Shown: positions 7,398-14,382 of the stretch, piece by piece | Numbering within the stretch: position 1 is the first letter of the stretch | Layout: each line of letters begins with the position of its first letter | Assembly (NCBI GenBank): GCA_021160865.1 | Contig: JAGHBS010000163.1 | Location: forward strand, 1 to 17,060 | Length of the DNA stretch: 17,060 bases | From: Planctomycetota bacterium | Lineage (GTDB): Bacteria; Planctomycetota; Phycisphaerae; SM23-33 | Reading direction: 5' to 3' | Notes under the pieces: generated by a model | The model's database searches: none | What the model was told of the DNA's origin: nothing | What the model saw: only the letters and a program-made list of their open reading frames with translations | Position numbers and translations under genes: made by a program

Positions 7398-8373
7398 GCA
7401 ACAAGAAATAGTACGAGTACGAGTTCGAAAAGGCATAAGCATTTGGACAATCATTACATATTTGTTCCTAACGGCCCTGGCCGTAACTATGGTCTTTCCA
7501 TTTTATTGGATGGTACGGACGTCACTTATTGATCCAAAGGACGTGTTTATCTCGCCCCATAGGGTAGGATACCTGAGGTGGCTTTTGCCGGAATCGTTTC
7601 CGAAAGTAGATAACTTCACCCAGGCATTGACTGCCGTACCGTTTGGTCGAGCATATATTAACAGCATACTCATATCGGCATGTGTGACGTTTGGGCAGGT
7701 CTTTACGTCAAGTTTAGCAGCCTTTGGCTTTGCCAGATTGAAGTTCCCGGGTAGAGATAAGATATTCCTTGCTTATCTTGCAACCATGATGATTCCCGGT
7801 GCGGTCACTATGATTCCTGTATTTATCTTGACCAGCAAGCTGCCCTTCTGGCTTGATGATGCAATTAGCTGGTTAACTCACACACGCTCGGTTATATTCT
7901 CATCAAGTTATTATATGTTCCACAATACCTACGTGGGGCGCCCGTTGGGACTTGATAGTTATTTCACGCTTATTGTCCCTGGAATGTTCAGTGCTTATGG
8001 TACCTTTTTGCTTCGTCAGTTCTTCATGTCGGTCGAAAAGGATTATGAAGAGGCTGCTCGAATAGATGGTGCTGGCACATGGTTGGTGTATTGGAAGATA
8101 ATGCTTCCATTGAGCAGGCCTGCAATAGCAACGCTGGCAATTTTCACGTTTATGGGATCTTGGCGAGCATACATGTGGCCGCTGATCGTTACCTTCCGAG
8201 AAGATCTCATGACCGTACCTATACTTGTGCGATTCTTCCAGAGCAAATATAGTACGGATTGGACGCTCCTTATGGCAGCATCTATCGTGCAGATTACCCC
8301 TGTGCTTATTGCCTTTATCATCGGTCAGAAATATTTCATTCGCGGCGTCAGGATTGGTGGCATAAAAGGCTGA
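7390..8373 (+). CDS. ABC sugar importer permease, MalG/UgpE-type
   Basis: A 327-residue inner-membrane permease, the MalG-like half of the importer. The first membrane segment lies at about 17-40 (ending VFPFYWMVRTSL), and NFTQAL, NSILIS and AAFGFARLKFPGRD are typical of the family. The EAA loop is at about 217-240 (DYEEAARIDGAGTWLVYWKIMLP) and the C-terminus reads IRGVRIGGIKG. Residues about 151-186 (LPFWLDDAISWLTHTRS and on) are extra relative to ordinary MalG proteins, between the conserved MIPGAVTMIPVFIL and GLDSYFTLIVPG. The start overlaps the MalF-like gene by eight bases; there is no independent ribosome binding site, so translation is probably coupled. Confidence 0.92.
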   Translation: MDEQQEIVRVRVRKGISIWTIITYLFLTALAVTMVFPFYWMVRTSLIDPKDVFISPHRVGYLRWLLPESFPKVDNFTQALTAVPFGRAYINSILISACVTFGQVFTSSLAAFGFARLKFPGRDKIFLAYLATMMIPGAVTMIPVFILTSKLPFWLDDAISWLTHTRSVIFSSSYYMFHNTYVGRPLGLDSYFTLIVPGMFSAYGTFLLRQFFMSVEKDYEEAARIDGAGTWLVYWKIMLPLSRPAIATLAIFTFMGSWRAYMWPLIVTFREDLMTVPILVRFFQSKYSTDWTLLMAASIVQITPVLIAFIIGQKYFIRGVRIGGIKG

Positions 8374-8388
8374 TTATTCTTTGCCAAT

Positions 8389-8406
8389 TTGGGATGATCA
8401 TCCCAA
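8389..8406. repeat. 18-base perfect palindrome after the ABC operon
   Basis: TTGGGATGATCATCCCAA is a perfect palindrome 15 bases after the MalG-type stop codon. In RNA it would fold into a 7-base stem with a GATC loop, flanked by TTTGC and GCAAA that can pair after a small bulge. There is no T-run, so it may be a transcript-end hairpin or an operator for a dimeric repressor; sequence alone does not decide. Confidence 0.6.
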
Positions 8407-8451
8407 GCAAAAGTAGGCTTTACCTTCCTGTCTTACATGTTTTTCACTCAT

Positions 8452-8476
8452 TGTAGATGTGATGATGTGTAGATGT
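8452..8476. repeat. Direct repeat of TGTAGATGT
   Basis: TGTAGATGT occurs at 8452-8460 and 8468-8476, a period of 16 bases, in the gap before hisI and about 50 bases upstream of its candidate promoter. It could be a pair of activator half-sites or chance similarity. Confidence 0.35.
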
Positions 8477-8527
8477 CTTGCTTGCTCCAAAAAGCAATTT
8501 CCGTTTTCTCTACATAGATGATACGGT

Positions 8528-8556
8528 TTGACCTGAACCGCTCTCTTCGTTAGCAT
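8528..8556 (+). promoter_or_regulatory. Candidate promoter for hisI
   Basis: TTGACC (8528-8533), a 17-base spacer and TAGCAT (8551-8556). The -35 is nearly consensus and the spacing ideal. The predicted start leaves a leader of about 33 bases containing AAGGAG 10 bases before the hisI ATG. Confidence 0.5.
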
Positions 8557-8596
8557 GTTCATAAACTATTTCTGACAAGTAAGGAGTTGGTGCATA

Positions 8597-9022
8597 ATGA
8601 ATCTTGAATCAACGATAAGCAATTTGAAGTACGATGCCAATGGCCTGATACCAGCAATCATTGTTGATGCAGAAAACAAGCAGGTCTTGATGATGGCATA
8701 CATGAATGCAGAATCTCTACGGATGACCTTTAGCACCGGCAAGACCCATTTCTGGTCGCGAAGCAGGGGTGAATACTGGATGAAGGGGCAGACTTCCGGA
8801 CACATTCAGGAAGTCAAGGCTGTTTACGTCGATTGCGATGCAGACACTCTTCTCATCGAGGTCATCCAGCACGGGGCTGCCTGCCATGAGGGATACCGCT
8901 CTTGCTTCTACAGAAAGATTGAACCTGATGGGGAAATAAAAATTATTGCCGAGAAAATATTCGACCCTTCTGCGGTTTATGGTAAGAATCAACCTACCAG
9001 CGAGCAAAAGTCGGACAAATGA
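8597..9022 (+). CDS. hisI: Phosphoribosyl-AMP cyclohydrolase
   Basis: The third step of histidine synthesis: opens the adenine ring of phosphoribosyl-AMP. The protein has 141 residues and is the stand-alone HisI form, without a fused HisE domain. Signatures: DANGLIPAIIVD (13-24), VLMMAYMNAESL (30-41), HFWSRSRGEYWMKGQTSGH (51-69), DCDADTLL (79-86) and HGAACHEGYRSCFYR (92-106). The zinc cysteines C80, C96 and C103 have the 16 and 7 residue spacing known for the family, and D79, D81 and D83 are the metal-binding aspartates. Other his genes are not in the window, so the pathway is scattered in this genome. A short polar tail (PTSEQKSDK) is not conserved. Confidence 0.95.
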   Translation: MNLESTISNLKYDANGLIPAIIVDAENKQVLMMAYMNAESLRMTFSTGKTHFWSRSRGEYWMKGQTSGHIQEVKAVYVDCDADTLLIEVIQHGAACHEGYRSCFYRKIEPDGEIKIIAEKIFDPSAVYGKNQPTSEQKSDK

Positions 9023-9029
9023 ATGAAAT

Positions 9030-9038
9030 TGCTATAAT
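9030..9038 (+). promoter_or_regulatory. Extended -10 promoter for ktrB-ktrA
   Basis: TGCTATAAT is an extended -10 element (TGnTATAAT) with a perfect TATAAT at 9033-9038. There is only a poor -35 (TCGGAC, 9011-9016), which extended -10 promoters tolerate. It lies 44 bases before the ktrB ATG, just after the hisI stop. Confidence 0.5.
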
Positions 9039-9082
9039 TTCATCGTTGCCATGATAATCTTTCGAACAAGAGATCGAGCATA

Positions 9083-10951
9083 ATGAAAGAGAGAAACGGT
9101 CAAGCGGAGCGCCCGTTTTCAGTTCGTCGCCGCATTCTCCTTGGCTGTGATATATTGATGGCGGTAGCAGCGGCAACGGCTATTGCTGCCCTTTCGCTTG
9201 AATACGGTTTTTACATAAAGCCCGTTCCAGTAAGGTACCTTCATACAATTCAGGCGGGCGTACTTGTAGTATTTATCCTGGATCGACTCACACGACTCGC
9301 AATCAGCACAACAAAGAAGAGATTTCTGCGAGAGAACTGGATTGATTTTGTTCTCATGATAGCCCTGTTGTTAGCAATCATCGCAGCAGTAAGCGGGCAT
9401 CTACACATGAGATTTTTATCAGCAGCTGCTCTATACGTGATAATCACACAAGTTTATATCCTCGCAACTCTTGTAGTTCGGACGATAACCTTCCAGTTTA
9501 GAATTGCTGGAGCTGCTATTCCACCGGTATGGGCGTTGATAGGAAGTTTTGCCGTAGTAATACTCTTTGGAACGGCACTTTTGATGCTTCCACGAGCGAC
9601 ACCGGTGGATAAACCAATCGGATTTACCGACGCCTTATTCACTGCCACCAGTGCCACATGCGTTACAGGTCTGATTGTTCGTGATACAGGTACTGAGTTT
9701 ACTCGCTGGGGACAAACGGTCATTCTCGCTATGATTCAGCTCGGCGGGCTTGGGATTATGATCTTTGCGACCGTCTTTGCAATGCTTGCAGGGAGGGGCT
9801 TGAGCATAAGGCAGAGTTTGTTAGCCGGTCAGACCCTTACTACGTCTCCCGAGCCGGGGCGCATCGGCAGAATGGTCACCTTTGCAGTGATTTCTACTAT
9901 TTGCATTGAAGCGGTTGGGGCAATATTGATGTATCCGATGTGGAAAGCATTCGTCCTAAATGGAGGTAAATCCGATGCCATTTATCGCAGCATATTTCAT
10001 AGCATTAGTGCCTTTTGCAACGCGGGATTTTCATTACAAAAAGATAGCTTAGAGTCGCTACGGGATAACTGGCAGGTCATCGGGGTAATGGCACCGTTGA
10101 TTGTTCTGGGCGGGTTAGGGTTTCCTGTCCTTTACGACCTTGTGCAAACCACTTGGCATAAATTGATAAGGCGGTATAGGCAAACAGAACCATCTGCAAG
10201 ACAGGCATTATCTTTGCATAGTAAAATGATACTAACAACATCAATGATACTGCTGATTCTCGGAGCAATAATGCTCTGGACGATAGAATCAGCTTCGAGG
10301 CATGGTCGGCGATTTGGGGCACCATTAAGGATGTCCGATAATCCTCCTCGAATGGGTAGATCAAATTCGCTTACAGAACTTGATTGGCCGAAGCAGGTGA
10401 GAGAATCACTCTTCCAGTCGGTAACCGCAAGGACTGCTGGATTTAATACTGTTGATATGAAGCAACTTTCTATTGGGGCAAAACTCTGGCTTTGTCTAAT
10501 GATGATTATCGGTGGTTCTCCTGCCAGTACTGCTGGTGGAATGAAAACTGCTACGCTTGCGGTATTAATACTAACAATATGGTCAATGCTTCGTCGGCGG
10601 GAAAAGGTCGAAGGGTTCAGGCGAACGATAACCGAACCATTCGTCTATAAGGCGATTACATTGGCAGGGCTTTACATATCGCTTGTTGTCGTGATTACGC
10701 TATTTCTTTCGGTATCCTTAAATGGTAAAGGATACCCATTCATTGATATATTTTTCGAAGCATGCAGTGCATGCGGTACAGTGGGGCTGACTTGCGGCGT
10801 GACCAAGGGTTTGACGACGCTGGGGAAATACATAATCATATTTGCAATGTTTGTAGGACGCCTTGGGCCATTGACTTTGCTAATGGCGCTGATGCTACGA
10901 TTGAGACCTGTAAAATATGCTTATCCTGGTGAGGAGGTAATATTGGCATGA
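9083..10951 (+). CDS. ktrB: KtrB/TrkH-family potassium channel subunit with N-terminal extension
   Basis: The membrane subunit of a K+ uptake system, built from four membrane-pore-membrane repeats. Selectivity-filter segments are visible in each: TCVTG (192-196), FCNAG (311-315), RTAGF (450-454) and CGTVG (564-568). The gate region GGSPASTAGGMKTAT (477-491) follows the third pore. At 622 residues it is well over the roughly 450 of ordinary KtrB: the first 150 or so residues add about four membrane helices, including KRFLRENWIDFVLM (79-92), which resembles the S2-S3 region of voltage sensors. The loop at 403-436, before the third pore, is also long and rich in Arg and Pro. The ATG of ktrA overlaps the stop by four bases. 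Annotation pipelines may call it trkH. Confidence 0.93.
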   Translation: MKERNGQAERPFSVRRRILLGCDILMAVAAATAIAALSLEYGFYIKPVPVRYLHTIQAGVLVVFILDRLTRLAISTTKKRFLRENWIDFVLMIALLLAIIAAVSGHLHMRFLSAAALYVIITQVYILATLVVRTITFQFRIAGAAIPPVWALIGSFAVVILFGTALLMLPRATPVDKPIGFTDALFTATSATCVTGLIVRDTGTEFTRWGQTVILAMIQLGGLGIMIFATVFAMLAGRGLSIRQSLLAGQTLTTSPEPGRIGRMVTFAVISTICIEAVGAILMYPMWKAFVLNGGKSDAIYRSIFHSISAFCNAGFSLQKDSLESLRDNWQVIGVMAPLIVLGGLGFPVLYDLVQTTWHKLIRRYRQTEPSARQALSLHSKMILTTSMILLILGAIMLWTIESASRHGRRFGAPLRMSDNPPRMGRSNSLTELDWPKQVRESLFQSVTARTAGFNTVDMKQLSIGAKLWLCLMMIIGGSPASTAGGMKTATLAVLILTIWSMLRRREKVEGFRRTITEPFVYKAITLAGLYISLVVVITLFLSVSLNGKGYPFIDIFFEACSACGTVGLTCGVTKGLTTLGKYIIIFAMFVGRLGPLTLLMALMLRLRPVKYAYPGEEVILA

Positions 10952-11622
10952 ACCGTTTTGCGGTAATTGGTCTGGGACGTTTCGGGATGAGATTAGCCAA
11001 GGGGCTGGCAGCAGCAGGTGCGGAAGTCATAGCGGTGGATAAACGCCCTGAGCTGGTCGAGCAGATGCGCGATATTGTCACGTTAGCGGTTTGCCTCGAT
11101 GCTACGGACGAAGAGGCAATCGTGGCACAGGGCATTGATAAAGTTGACGTGGCAATTGTCGGTGTCGGCGGGGCATTTGAAGCCGGTGCCCTTGCTACTT
11201 CCATATTGAAAAGCCTCGGCGTTCCACGAGTTATAAGCCGGGCAACCACCAAGCAGCGAGCGGAAATCCTCTCACGAATCGGTGCTGATGATATTGTCAA
11301 TCCTGAAGCCGAGTCCGCCGACCGCTGGTGCAGCCGACTTGTCATGCCACAAGTTCTTGAGAAAATCGACCTTGGGGATAAACATTCGCTTGTCCAAATT
11401 CGGGCACCATCAAGTTGGACAGGAAAGACGCTGGCACAGCTGAATATCCGCAAAAAATACAAGGTCAACGTTGTAGTAATCCACAGACCTCTTAAAGGTG
11501 CGGATCAGCACGGTCAGACCTACCTAATCGACACCCCTTTGCCTGACAGTATGATCGAAGCGGGTGATTCATTATTAGTGGTTGGCACTAACGAGGCAAT
11601 AGAAGCCCTACCTAAGGAATGA
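10948..11622 (+). CDS. ktrA: KtrA/TrkA-family regulatory subunit (RCK protein)
   Basis: A 224-residue cytoplasmic protein that forms the nucleotide-sensing ring gating KtrB. The RCK_N Rossmann domain covers about 1-130: GLGRFG (8-13) is the nucleotide-binding loop and D31 ends the second strand (VIAVDKRPE), and RVISRATTKQRAEILSRIGAD (94-114) is typical. The RCK_C domain covers about 138-220 (IRAPSSWTGKTLAQLNIRKK; EAGDSLLVVGT). One RCK_N plus one RCK_C is the KtrA/TrkA-short layout, unlike the duplicated E. coli TrkA. A near-perfect GGAGGT lies nine bases before the ATG, and ATGA joins it to ktrB, so this subunit is probably made in good amount relative to the channel. Confidence 0.95.
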   Translation: MNRFAVIGLGRFGMRLAKGLAAAGAEVIAVDKRPELVEQMRDIVTLAVCLDATDEEAIVAQGIDKVDVAIVGVGGAFEAGALATSILKSLGVPRVISRATTKQRAEILSRIGADDIVNPEAESADRWCSRLVMPQVLEKIDLGDKHSLVQIRAPSSWTGKTLAQLNIRKKYKVNVVVIHRPLKGADQHGQTYLIDTPLPDSMIEAGDSLLVVGTNEAIEALPKE

Positions 11623-11630
11623 TCACAATC

Positions 11631-11655
11631 CGCTCAAACCGACTGGACTTGAGCG
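11631..11655 (+). terminator. Hairpin after ktrA
   Basis: CGCTCAA (11631-11637) and TTGAGCG (11649-11655) form a perfect 7-base stem with an 11-base loop, eight bases after the ktrA stop. No T-run follows, so it is a transcript-end hairpin or weak terminator. AGCG at its 3' arm can instead pair with CGCT at 11661-11664, giving an alternative fold. Confidence 0.4.
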
Positions 11656-11684
11656 AATGACGCTTTGAGAATGACTTCTTGGAA

Positions 11685-11713
11685 TAAAAACGAGACAGAC
11701 TTACGAAATCTGC
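11685..11713 (-). terminator. Rho-independent terminator after rpiB
   Basis: Read on the minus strand, CAGATTT-CGT-AAGTCTG (11712-11696) folds into a 7-base stem with one U-G pair and a tight loop, then reaches a run of five Ts (11690-11686). It lies about 48 bases past the rpiB stop and would end the lpxA-fusion-rpiB block. Confidence 0.55.
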
Positions 11714-11760
11714 GTCGTTATCGGATAGGTTGAAATTACGTTAGTCCTTCCGCTGTTGGA

Positions 11761-12315
11761 TTAGTTCTCCGAAACCTCTGCCTGGTTGCTATCTGCGTCA
11801 ACTAATGATTTCTGAGAGAGCATATCTTTGTTAGATTTATCTTTCTTAGGTTCATTGCAGGCTGTCGGTGGCAGACCTCGCTCGATGCATTCGATCTTTT
11901 TTACTCTCCGCTCGTGTCTACCGCCTCTTTCAAATTCTGTTTCAAGCCAGCTTGTAACGATTCGTTTCATCATTTCCTCTCCAAGGACATCGCTGGCAAG
12001 GCATAGAACATTTGCATCGTTATGACGGCGAGACATCCTTGCGGTAAGTTCGTCGTTGCATATCGCTGCCCGGATGCCAGGTATCTTATTAGCCACTATG
12101 CTCATCCCGATGCCTGTTCCGCAAAGCAGGATTCCCCTGTCGGCTATTCCATCGGCAACGAGTTTGGCTGCTTCATAACCCATATCGGGATAGTCGCAAC
12201 TTTTTGAAGAATTCGTTCCCATGTCAAGGACTTCGTGTCCATACTCGGTAAGCAAGGAAACGAGTTTTTCTTTCATCTGGTATCCACGATGGTCGGTAGC
12301 AACTGCGATCTTCAT
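11761..12315 (-). CDS. rpiB: Ribose-5-phosphate isomerase B
   Basis: Interconverts ribose 5-phosphate and ribulose 5-phosphate in the pentose phosphate pathway. D8-H9 in ATDHRG, the catalytic C65 in GILLCGTGIGMSIVANK (61-77), H98 in SRRHNDANVL (95-104) and the phosphate-binding arginine region WLETEFERGGRHERRV (123-138) are all present. Normal RpiB ends near residue 145-150; this 184-residue protein has an extra polar tail of about 35 residues rich in Lys, Asp and Ser, probably disordered. Its ATG overlaps the stop of the upstream YrdC-phosphatase fusion by four bases and has only a weak GAGA in front, so translation is likely coupled. Allose- or other sugar-phosphate isomerase activity cannot be excluded. 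Confidence 0.93.
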   Translation of the reverse strand: MKIAVATDHRGYQMKEKLVSLLTEYGHEVLDMGTNSSKSCDYPDMGYEAAKLVADGIADRGILLCGTGIGMSIVANKIPGIRAAICNDELTARMSRRHNDANVLCLASDVLGEEMMKRIVTSWLETEFERGGRHERRVKKIECIERGLPPTACNEPKKDKSNKDMLSQKSLVDADSNQAEVSEN

Positions 12316-13451
12316 AACAAGTTCTCTTTTACACGTTTATTGAGATTTCTTCTTATCCGCTTGGCCACTTGCAGGTATTTTCGCAGATTTCCACCAATAG
12401 GGTCTTTGATATCATCACTTTCGTCAAGCAAAAATGTCTTACCAGCAGCGTCAGGCACCCTTTGGATTACCTCATCGACGTGCCTTCGACACATACAGAA
12501 TATCACATCCGCCCAATTAATCAACGATGATGTGAGTTTTCTTGCATGATGTTTTTCTAAATGCCCACCAAATTTGGCAACGGCCTGGAAAGCATAATCC
12601 GAAGCCCTACTACCCGAGACAGCCCAAACGCCTGCTGAAAGTATCTCTTGTCCGAACCTTTCCAGCTCATCTTCACTACAACCGATCTGCTCAGCAAGCA
12701 TTTTCCTTGCCAGTGCCGCCGCCATTGGACTTCGACAGGTATTGCCCGTACAAACGAACAATATCCGCCGTGATGTCAATTGAGCAATCGCATCAGCGTC
12801 ATATACGCCCTCACGAACAATCCTATAACCATCTCTACAAAATGAAACGATTGTCGATGCCTTTTTATACCGTGTTGGGCCTGCATCGATAAGAACATCA
12901 ACTTTCCCCTCAAGTTCCCTTATTACTTCCTTACCAGAAGTCGCTGGTTTTTGACCTGCATAATTTGCACTGGTGGCAAGGATGGGCTTACCAGGCTTAC
13001 CAAGCAGCACCTGAGCAATGGGATCATCTGGACAACGTAATCCCACAATCCCCTCAGGGGCAATTCGATTATACAGGTCTCTATCCCGCAGGGTGCGTTT
13101 AGGAAACTCACTATCAACCGGCAGGAGTATTGTCACCGCACCAGGCCAGGCCTTGTATATAAGCGCACGGGCTAATACTGGCACATCCTTGACATACCAG
13201 CGCACCTCACTGGGCTTAGAAATATGCACTGTAAAAGGTGATTTAGGTCTACCTTTCAAGACTCTAAGTCGTTGAACAGCGGCAGCATTGGTGGCAAGCA
13301 CACCCAAGCCATAGACCGTTTCTGTGGGAAATGCTACGATCGTACCCTTATTAAGCGCCTGAATAGCCGGTGCAAGCTGCCTGCTTAGACGCCGACGGTC
13401 TGAACTGTTCGATATATCATATTCCGACGGATTAATCTTGATGACTTCCAT
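12312..13451 (-). CDS. tsaC: Threonylcarbamoyl-AMP synthase (YrdC/Sua5 domain) fused to a low-molecular-weight protein phosphatase
   Basis: A 379-residue two-domain protein. Residues about 22-225 are a YrdC/Sua5 domain that makes threonylcarbamoyl-AMP for the t6A modification of ANN-decoding tRNAs: FPTETVYGLG (41-50), KGRPKSPFTVHI (66-77), ATSANYAG (159-166) and KASTIV (197-202). Residues about 228-379 are a low-molecular-weight phosphatase: the P-loop CTGNTCRSP has the nucleophile C234 and R240 (C-x5-R), and D350 in KDPIGG is the general acid. T238, where tyrosine phosphatases of this class usually have Ile, is the residue that marks the arginine phosphatase YwlE. GAGGT lies 10 bases before the ATG. 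The gene overlaps rpiB by four bases. The fusion shows no frameshift or stop between domains. Confidence 0.93.
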   Translation of the reverse strand: MEVIKINPSEYDISNSSDRRRLSRQLAPAIQALNKGTIVAFPTETVYGLGVLATNAAAVQRLRVLKGRPKSPFTVHISKPSEVRWYVKDVPVLARALIYKAWPGAVTILLPVDSEFPKRTLRDRDLYNRIAPEGIVGLRCPDDPIAQVLLGKPGKPILATSANYAGQKPATSGKEVIRELEGKVDVLIDAGPTRYKKASTIVSFCRDGYRIVREGVYDADAIAQLTSRRILFVCTGNTCRSPMAAALARKMLAEQIGCSEDELERFGQEILSAGVWAVSGSRASDYAFQAVAKFGGHLEKHHARKLTSSLINWADVIFCMCRRHVDEVIQRVPDAAGKTFLLDESDDIKDPIGGNLRKYLQVAKRIRRNLNKRVKENLL

Positions 13452-13474
13452 GCCCGCTCATACCTCAGCAGTCA

Positions 13475-13504
13475 ATTATCAAGACAAAAGGTGTGGTAAG
13501 TCAA
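13475..13504 (-). promoter_or_regulatory. Candidate promoter for the fusion gene and rpiB
   Basis: On the minus strand TTGACT (13504-13499), an 18-base spacer and GATAAT (13480-13475) lie in the 100-base gap between lpxA and the fusion gene, about 24 bases before its ATG. The two genes could be transcribed separately from lpxA. Confidence 0.5.
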
Positions 13505-13551
13505 CTACATCCGTATTATCTCCCCGCCAATTATAGGAAAACGGTGGGATT

Positions 13552-14382
13552 TCAGTCTTCTTCCGAACGCATGGATTCTCTGGCAGTTACAAGCCCCCTG
13601 TTGTAGGGAGGCTGGGCAGTAAGAACCCGTCGAACAAATTCTCTAAACCTTGCTGCCGGTGCCTTCCATTCAGTATGAGCATCCATTTCTTTCAATGCCT
13701 CTTCTAATGATAGCGAACTTCGATAAAGTAAACGATACGCCTCTTTTATTTGTTTGATGTCTGTTTGGTCAATGTAATCAGCCCGGCGGAGACCGACTAT
13801 ATTAAGTCCAGCGATGTAATTATTCCCCATCACCATTACGAACGGAGGAACATGCTGAGAAACTGCCTTTGTGCCGCGAATCATCGATAGTTCGCCAAAC
13901 CAGCAAAATTGATGTAGCAAGGTATTTCCTGAGAAAACCGCACCGTCACCTACTTCGCAATGTCCTGCTATTGCAGCATTATTGGTCAGGACGACGCGGT
14001 CGCCGATTATACTATCGTGCCCGACATGAGACTGCGTCATGAAATAGCAGCCGTTGCCTATTACGGTTGCACCGCCGTCGGTGGTTGCCCTGCTTATGGT
14101 AACATACTCCCGAAAGATGTTATCCGAACCGATGCGAAGATATGTTTTCTGCTCCGAATCGAACTTGTAATCCTGAGGTTCACCACCAAGGACGGCATAG
14201 GGATGAACGATATTATTTTCCCCAAGTATGGTATATCGCCTGATAATGGCACCGGTCATTATCCGACAGCCTCGAGATATAACTACGTCAGGCTCCACTA
14301 CGACATAAGGACCTATGGTAACGTCGTCGGCTATCTCAGCTGAACTATCTACCATTGCTGTTATATGAATCTGGGTAGCCAT
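13552..14382 (-). CDS. lpxA: UDP-N-acetylglucosamine acyltransferase (lipid A synthesis)
   Basis: Transfers a 3-hydroxyacyl chain from acyl carrier protein to UDP-GlcNAc, the first step of lipid A synthesis. From the ATG at 14382 it has 276 residues; the frame could be extended to a TTG at 14436, but the family begins just before IHITAMV, so the ATG is preferred (GGAG just upstream). Hexapeptide repeats forming the left-handed beta-helix run from about 12 to 190. Catalytic H122 is in QSHVGHDS (117-124), with H119, H141 (AGHCEVGD) and H157 (LLHQFC) also at conserved positions. A helical C-terminal domain follows (about 195-270). G170 aligns with G173 of E. coli LpxA, the chain-length ruler. 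It is divergent from ispA. Confidence 0.94.
   Translation of the reverse strand: MATQIHITAMVDSSAEIADDVTIGPYVVVEPDVVISRGCRIMTGAIIRRYTILGENNIVHPYAVLGGEPQDYKFDSEQKTYLRIGSDNIFREYVTISRATTDGGATVIGNGCYFMTQSHVGHDSIIGDRVVLTNNAAIAGHCEVGDGAVFSGNTLLHQFCWFGELSMIRGTKAVSQHVPPFVMVMGNNYIAGLNIVGLRRADYIDQTDIKQIKEAYRLLYRSSLSLEEALKEMDAHTEWKAPAARFREFVRRVLTAQPPYNRGLVTARESMRSEED

Noticed and set aside
10836..11468. Minus-strand open frame of 210 codons
   Set aside because: It is antisense to ktrB-ktrA; the peptide is rich in Ser, Ala and Arg, as expected of a shadow frame of a real coding sequence.
13960..14343. Plus-strand open frame of 127 codons
   Set aside because: Antisense to lpxA, whose hexapeptide repeats and catalytic histidines are unmistakable.
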